Notes under the pieces: model-generated | What the model was told of the DNA's origin: nothing | The model's database searches: none | The model's input: the letters and a program-made list of their open reading frames with translations, nothing else | Assembly (NCBI GenBank): GCA_021776885.1 | Contig: JAJFFA010000988.1 | Span: forward strand, 1-8,412 | DNA from: Planctomycetota bacterium | GTDB taxonomy: Bacteria > Planctomycetota > UBA1135 > GCA-002686595 | Length of the DNA: 8,412 bases | Reading direction: 5' to 3' | Shown: one piece after another, positions 6,496 through 8,412 of the stretch | Layout of the letters: every line of letters begins with the position of its first letter | Position numbering within the stretch: position 1 is the stretch's first letter | Translations under genes and position numbers: made by a program

Positions 6496-7281
6496 CTACT
6501 TCTGAGCTCCCAGGGCATCGAGCCCGGCCTCCAGGCCGAGCATCAATTGATCGAGCAGCGAACCCAGGGCCGGCTCGAGCATCGGCGCGAAGAGCAGCAT
6601 CCCGCACAGACCACCGAGGATCCTGAGATTGAAGCCGAACTCCATCATGTTGAGCTGCGGCACCGCGCGCGCCAGCAGGCCAATCAGGGCCGTGACGATG
6701 GCCAGCAGCACGAGCACAGGCGCGACGAAAGTCAGCCCCGCCGCGAAGAGCTCGGCCACGGCGCTCAGGGCCGCGCTGGCCACTCCGCCCTCGAGGGTGA
6801 TCGCCCCCACGGGCGCGCGCTCGTAGGACTCCGCCAGGGCGCGCAGGATCCAGTGATGGCCGCCGACCGAGAGCATGGCCAGGAAGAACAGGAGCTCGTA
6901 GAACTGCGAGATCGTGCTGATGCTGGTGCCCGTCGCGGGATCGACCACGCTGGACATGGTGAAGGCCATCTCGTGGCCGATCAGCTCGGCTCCGACCTTC
7001 ACGGCGAGCAGCACGCAGTGCAGGGAGAAGGCCAGGGCCAGCCCGATGACGACCTCGCGCAAGAGGAACAGGCCGTAGTGCAGCGGCGACAGGTCCGCGG
7101 CCAGGGGCACGCCCGAGACGCTGTACGACAGGTACGCCAGGGCCGCGATCAGGGCCACCTTGTAACCGGAGAACGAGGTCCCCATCCCGAACAGGGGCGT
7201 GGCCAGGATCAGGGCGCTGGAGCGCACCAGGTACAGGCCGAAGGCCTCGAGGGAGCCGGGGGCGGGGAAGGCGAAGGGCAC
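6496..7281 (-). CDS. fliR: Flagellar export gate protein FliR
   Basis: This 261-residue polytopic membrane protein has the same length as enteric FliR. One FliR closes the FliP5FliQ4FliR1 helical gate and contacts FlhB. Family landmarks are YLVRSSALILATPLFG (17-32), REVVIGLALAF (75-85), GHEMAFTMSSVVDPATGTS (102-120) and LLARAVPQLNMMEFGFNLRI (202-221). The last of these replaces the usual PQxNVFxxGFPxKI. Hydrophobic segments lie at about 18-32, 43-57, 70-95, 128-140, 172-203 and 221-233. The start is GTG (7281-7279): the frame is closed upstream by the fliQ TAG and has no other ATG, GTG or TTG in the 24-nt gap. No good Shine-Dalgarno is visible, unlike flhF, flhG and fliA. The stop is TAG, immediately followed by the flhB ATG. 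Confidence 0.97.
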   Translation of the reverse strand: MPFAFPAPGSLEAFGLYLVRSSALILATPLFGMGTSFSGYKVALIAALAYLSYSVSGVPLAADLSPLHYGLFLLREVVIGLALAFSLHCVLLAVKVGAELIGHEMAFTMSSVVDPATGTSISTISQFYELLFFLAMLSVGGHHWILRALAESYERAPVGAITLEGGVASAALSAVAELFAAGLTFVAPVLVLLAIVTALIGLLARAVPQLNMMEFGFNLRILGGLCGMLLFAPMLEPALGSLLDQLMLGLEAGLDALGAQK

Positions 7282-7305
7282 GGCGGAGGGCTCGTTGAAG
7301 AGGCG

Positions 7306-7590
7306 CTAGGACAGTCCGAAGACCAGCAGCTCGTTGAACATGCGTCGCGTGAACTCGCTCAGGAGCTCCAGCGCCGGGGCCAGCAAGAGCAGCGAGACGG
7401 CCATCACCGCGAGCATCTTGGGCACCAGGCTCATGGTCTGCTCCTGGACCGACGTCAGCGCCTGGAACAGGCTGACGAGGACGCCGACGACCAGGCCGAC
7501 GACGAGCACGGGGGCTGCGATCAGGAGCGTCGTGACCAGCAGCTCGCGCGCCAGGTCGAGGACGCGCAGATCCAGTTCCATCGGGTCCAT
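7306..7590 (-). CDS. fliQ: Flagellar export gate protein FliQ
   Basis: This is a 94-residue protein (FliQ is usually about 89). Two hydrophobic helices at about 17-42 and 55-75 form the hairpin that packs four copies into the FliPQR gate. The conserved loop LFQALTSVQEQTMSLVPKM (41-59) is diagnostic. The first ATG (7590-7588) shares one base with the fliP TGA; a second in-frame ATG three codons later (7581-7579) would give a length closer to the family and cannot be excluded. Neither has a strong ribosome binding site, so coupling to fliP translation is likely. It ends with TAG, in the same frame as fliR. Confidence 0.96.
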   Translation of the reverse strand: MDPMELDLRVLDLARELLVTTLLIAAPVLVVGLVVGVLVSLFQALTSVQEQTMSLVPKMLAVMAVSLLLLAPALELLSEFTRRMFNELLVFGLS

Positions 7591-8312
7591 CAGGTCTGCA
7601 CGAAGGAGGTCACGACGGACTCGGCGATCATGTGCCAGCCATCGACGAGGACGAACACCAGGATCTTGAACGGTGTCGAGATCATCACCGGCGGCAGCAT
7701 GAACATGCCCATGGACAGCAGCACCGACGAGATGACCAGGTCGATGACCAGGAAGGGCAGGAACAGGAGGAAGCCCATCTGGAACGACGTCTTGAGCTCG
7801 CTCAGCACGAAGGCAGGCACGACCACCTTCAGGGGCAGGTGGCGAGAGGGCGACTCGGCCTGGGTCTCGGGCGGACCCTCGATTCCAGCCAGGCGAGTGA
7901 ACAGGTCCAGCTCGCTCGTACGCGTGTTCGCGATCAGGAAGCCGCGCAGCTCGCCCCAGGCCACCTCGCCCGCCTGGGCCGCGCTGAAGCTGCCCTCGTC
8001 GTAGGGTTGCCAGGCCTCGACGTGAATGCGCTCGGCCACGGGCGCCATCACGAACAGGGTGAGAAACAGCGCCAGCCCGATCAGCACCGGGTTGGGCGGC
8101 AGCTCGTTGACCGAGAGCGCTCGGCGCACGACGGAAAGGACGTTCACGATGCGCGTGAAGCTCGTGATCGTGATCAGGACCGCCGGCAGGACCGAGAGGA
8201 CCGTCAGCAGGACGGCGATCTCGACGGCGGTCGAGAGGCGCCCTTCGGCGCCCGCCTCGGCGGCTCCCTCGACGAGGGGTAGCGCCTGGTAGAGGAACGG
8301 CAGGAGGCTCAA
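7590..8312 (-). CDS. fliP: Flagellar export gate protein FliP
   Basis: This 240-residue protein (enteric FliP is 245) provides five copies of the export-gate core. Signatures are PAVLITITSFTRIVNVLSVV (43-62), PPNPVLIGLALFLTLFVMAP (72-91) and the long block VLSELKTSFQMGFLLFLPFL (169-188), continuing with VIDLVISSVLLSMGMFMLPP (189-208). A variable acidic/polar segment (about 92-160) lies between the hydrophobic halves. The start is TTG (8312-8310), sharing TTGA with the preceding stop, with GAGGGG about 8 nt upstream. No ATG, GTG or TTG lies upstream in frame within the window, although the frame stays open to the edge. The N-terminal 25 residues are only weakly signal-peptide-like, with no positive charge before the hydrophobic part, whereas many FliP proteins carry a cleaved signal. 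Confidence 0.95.
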   Translation of the reverse strand: MSLLPFLYQALPLVEGAAEAGAEGRLSTAVEIAVLLTVLSVLPAVLITITSFTRIVNVLSVVRRALSVNELPPNPVLIGLALFLTLFVMAPVAERIHVEAWQPYDEGSFSAAQAGEVAWGELRGFLIANTRTSELDLFTRLAGIEGPPETQAESPSRHLPLKVVVPAFVLSELKTSFQMGFLLFLPFLVIDLVISSVLLSMGMFMLPPVMISTPFKILVFVLVDGWHMIAESVVTSFVQT

Positions 8313-8412
8313 CGCTGGCGCCCCTCGGGCTCGGCGGGCAAGAGCTCGAGCTCGTCGTCGACGAGGGTGTCGAGGCGCGGCGTACCAGGAAGCGCTGCCG
8401 GCGGACGGGGCA
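8309..8412 (-). CDS. fliO: 3' end of the gene before fliP, probably fliO
   Basis: Thirty-three codons run from the window edge to a TGA (8311-8309) that overlaps the fliP TTG. The visible tail is Pro-rich then acidic (PRPPAALPGTPRLDTLVDDE, then LELLPAEPEGRQR). The assignment to FliO, a poorly conserved one-pass membrane protein that helps assemble the FliP ring, rests on its position directly before fliP; the transmembrane helix would lie outside the window. FliN or an unrelated gene remain possible. The coupled overlap and matching strand support a real gene end. Confidence 0.5.
   Translation of the reverse strand, partial: PRPPAALPGTPRLDTLVDDELELLPAEPEGRQR

Noticed and set aside
7603..7610. 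A perfect Shine-Dalgarno sequence AAGGAGGT on the plus strand
   Set aside because: No plus-strand start codon lies at proper spacing with a believable protein; the bases encode the end of fliP on the minus strand.
6547..8004. A 485-codon plus-strand open frame opposite fliR, fliQ and fliP
   Set aside because: Low-complexity Gln/Glu/His/Arg/Gly composition mirroring hydrophobic membrane codons on the other strand; no start site support.

Overview
The window is part of a flagellar (fla/che-type) gene cluster from a high-GC Gram-negative bacterium. By eye, GC is about two thirds, with G or C at most third codon positions. Every supported gene is on the minus strand, so transcription runs from base 8412 towards base 1. 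The order is [fliO, 3' end]-fliP-fliQ-fliR-flhB-flhA-flhF-flhG-orf97-fliA-[orf with only its 5' part present]. This order is shared by many phyla (deltaproteobacterial lineages, Planctomycetota, Spirochaetota, Thermotogota and others), and the sequence alone does not settle the phylum. The WhiG/FliA-type sigma factor and the flhF-flhG-sigma arrangement argue against an enteric flhDC-controlled system.

Layout: bases 8412-5365 encode the membrane export gate of the flagellar type III secretion system (FliP, FliQ, FliR and the substrate-switch protein FlhB). Bases 5361-3271 encode FlhA, the large export-gate subunit. Bases 3269-1300 encode FlhF (SRP-type GTPase) and FlhG (MinD-like ATPase), the pair that sets flagellar position and number. 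Bases 1279-986 encode an unrecognised 97-residue protein with two likely membrane segments. Bases 937-209 encode the flagellar sigma factor (sigma-28). A partial, highly charged ORF (212-1) overlaps the end of fliA by 4 nt. No intergenic stretch exceeds 48 nt. I see no RNA gene, mobile element, CRISPR array or terminator.

The genes look like one polycistronic, translationally coupled unit. There are 4-nt overlaps at fliO/fliP (TTGA), flhF/flhG (ATGA) and fliA/orf (GTGA), a 1-nt overlap at fliP/fliQ, and gaps of 0-48 nt elsewhere. Five of the ten visible starts are not ATG (fliP TTG; fliR, flhF, fliA and the last orf GTG). The predicted outcome is coordinated production of the export gate, the placement GTPase/ATPase and the sigma factor that switches on late flagellar genes.

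Most of the window is ordinary flagellar biology. The points that merit a second look are: (i) FlhF and FlhG both depart from consensus at the two halves of their shared catalytic site; (ii) fliQ, fliR, flhB and flhA lie in one reading frame, separated only by single stop codons; (iii) two unrecognised small proteins flank fliA; (iv) an exact match to the sigma-28 -10 element lies in the 5' end of orf97, upstream of fliA.
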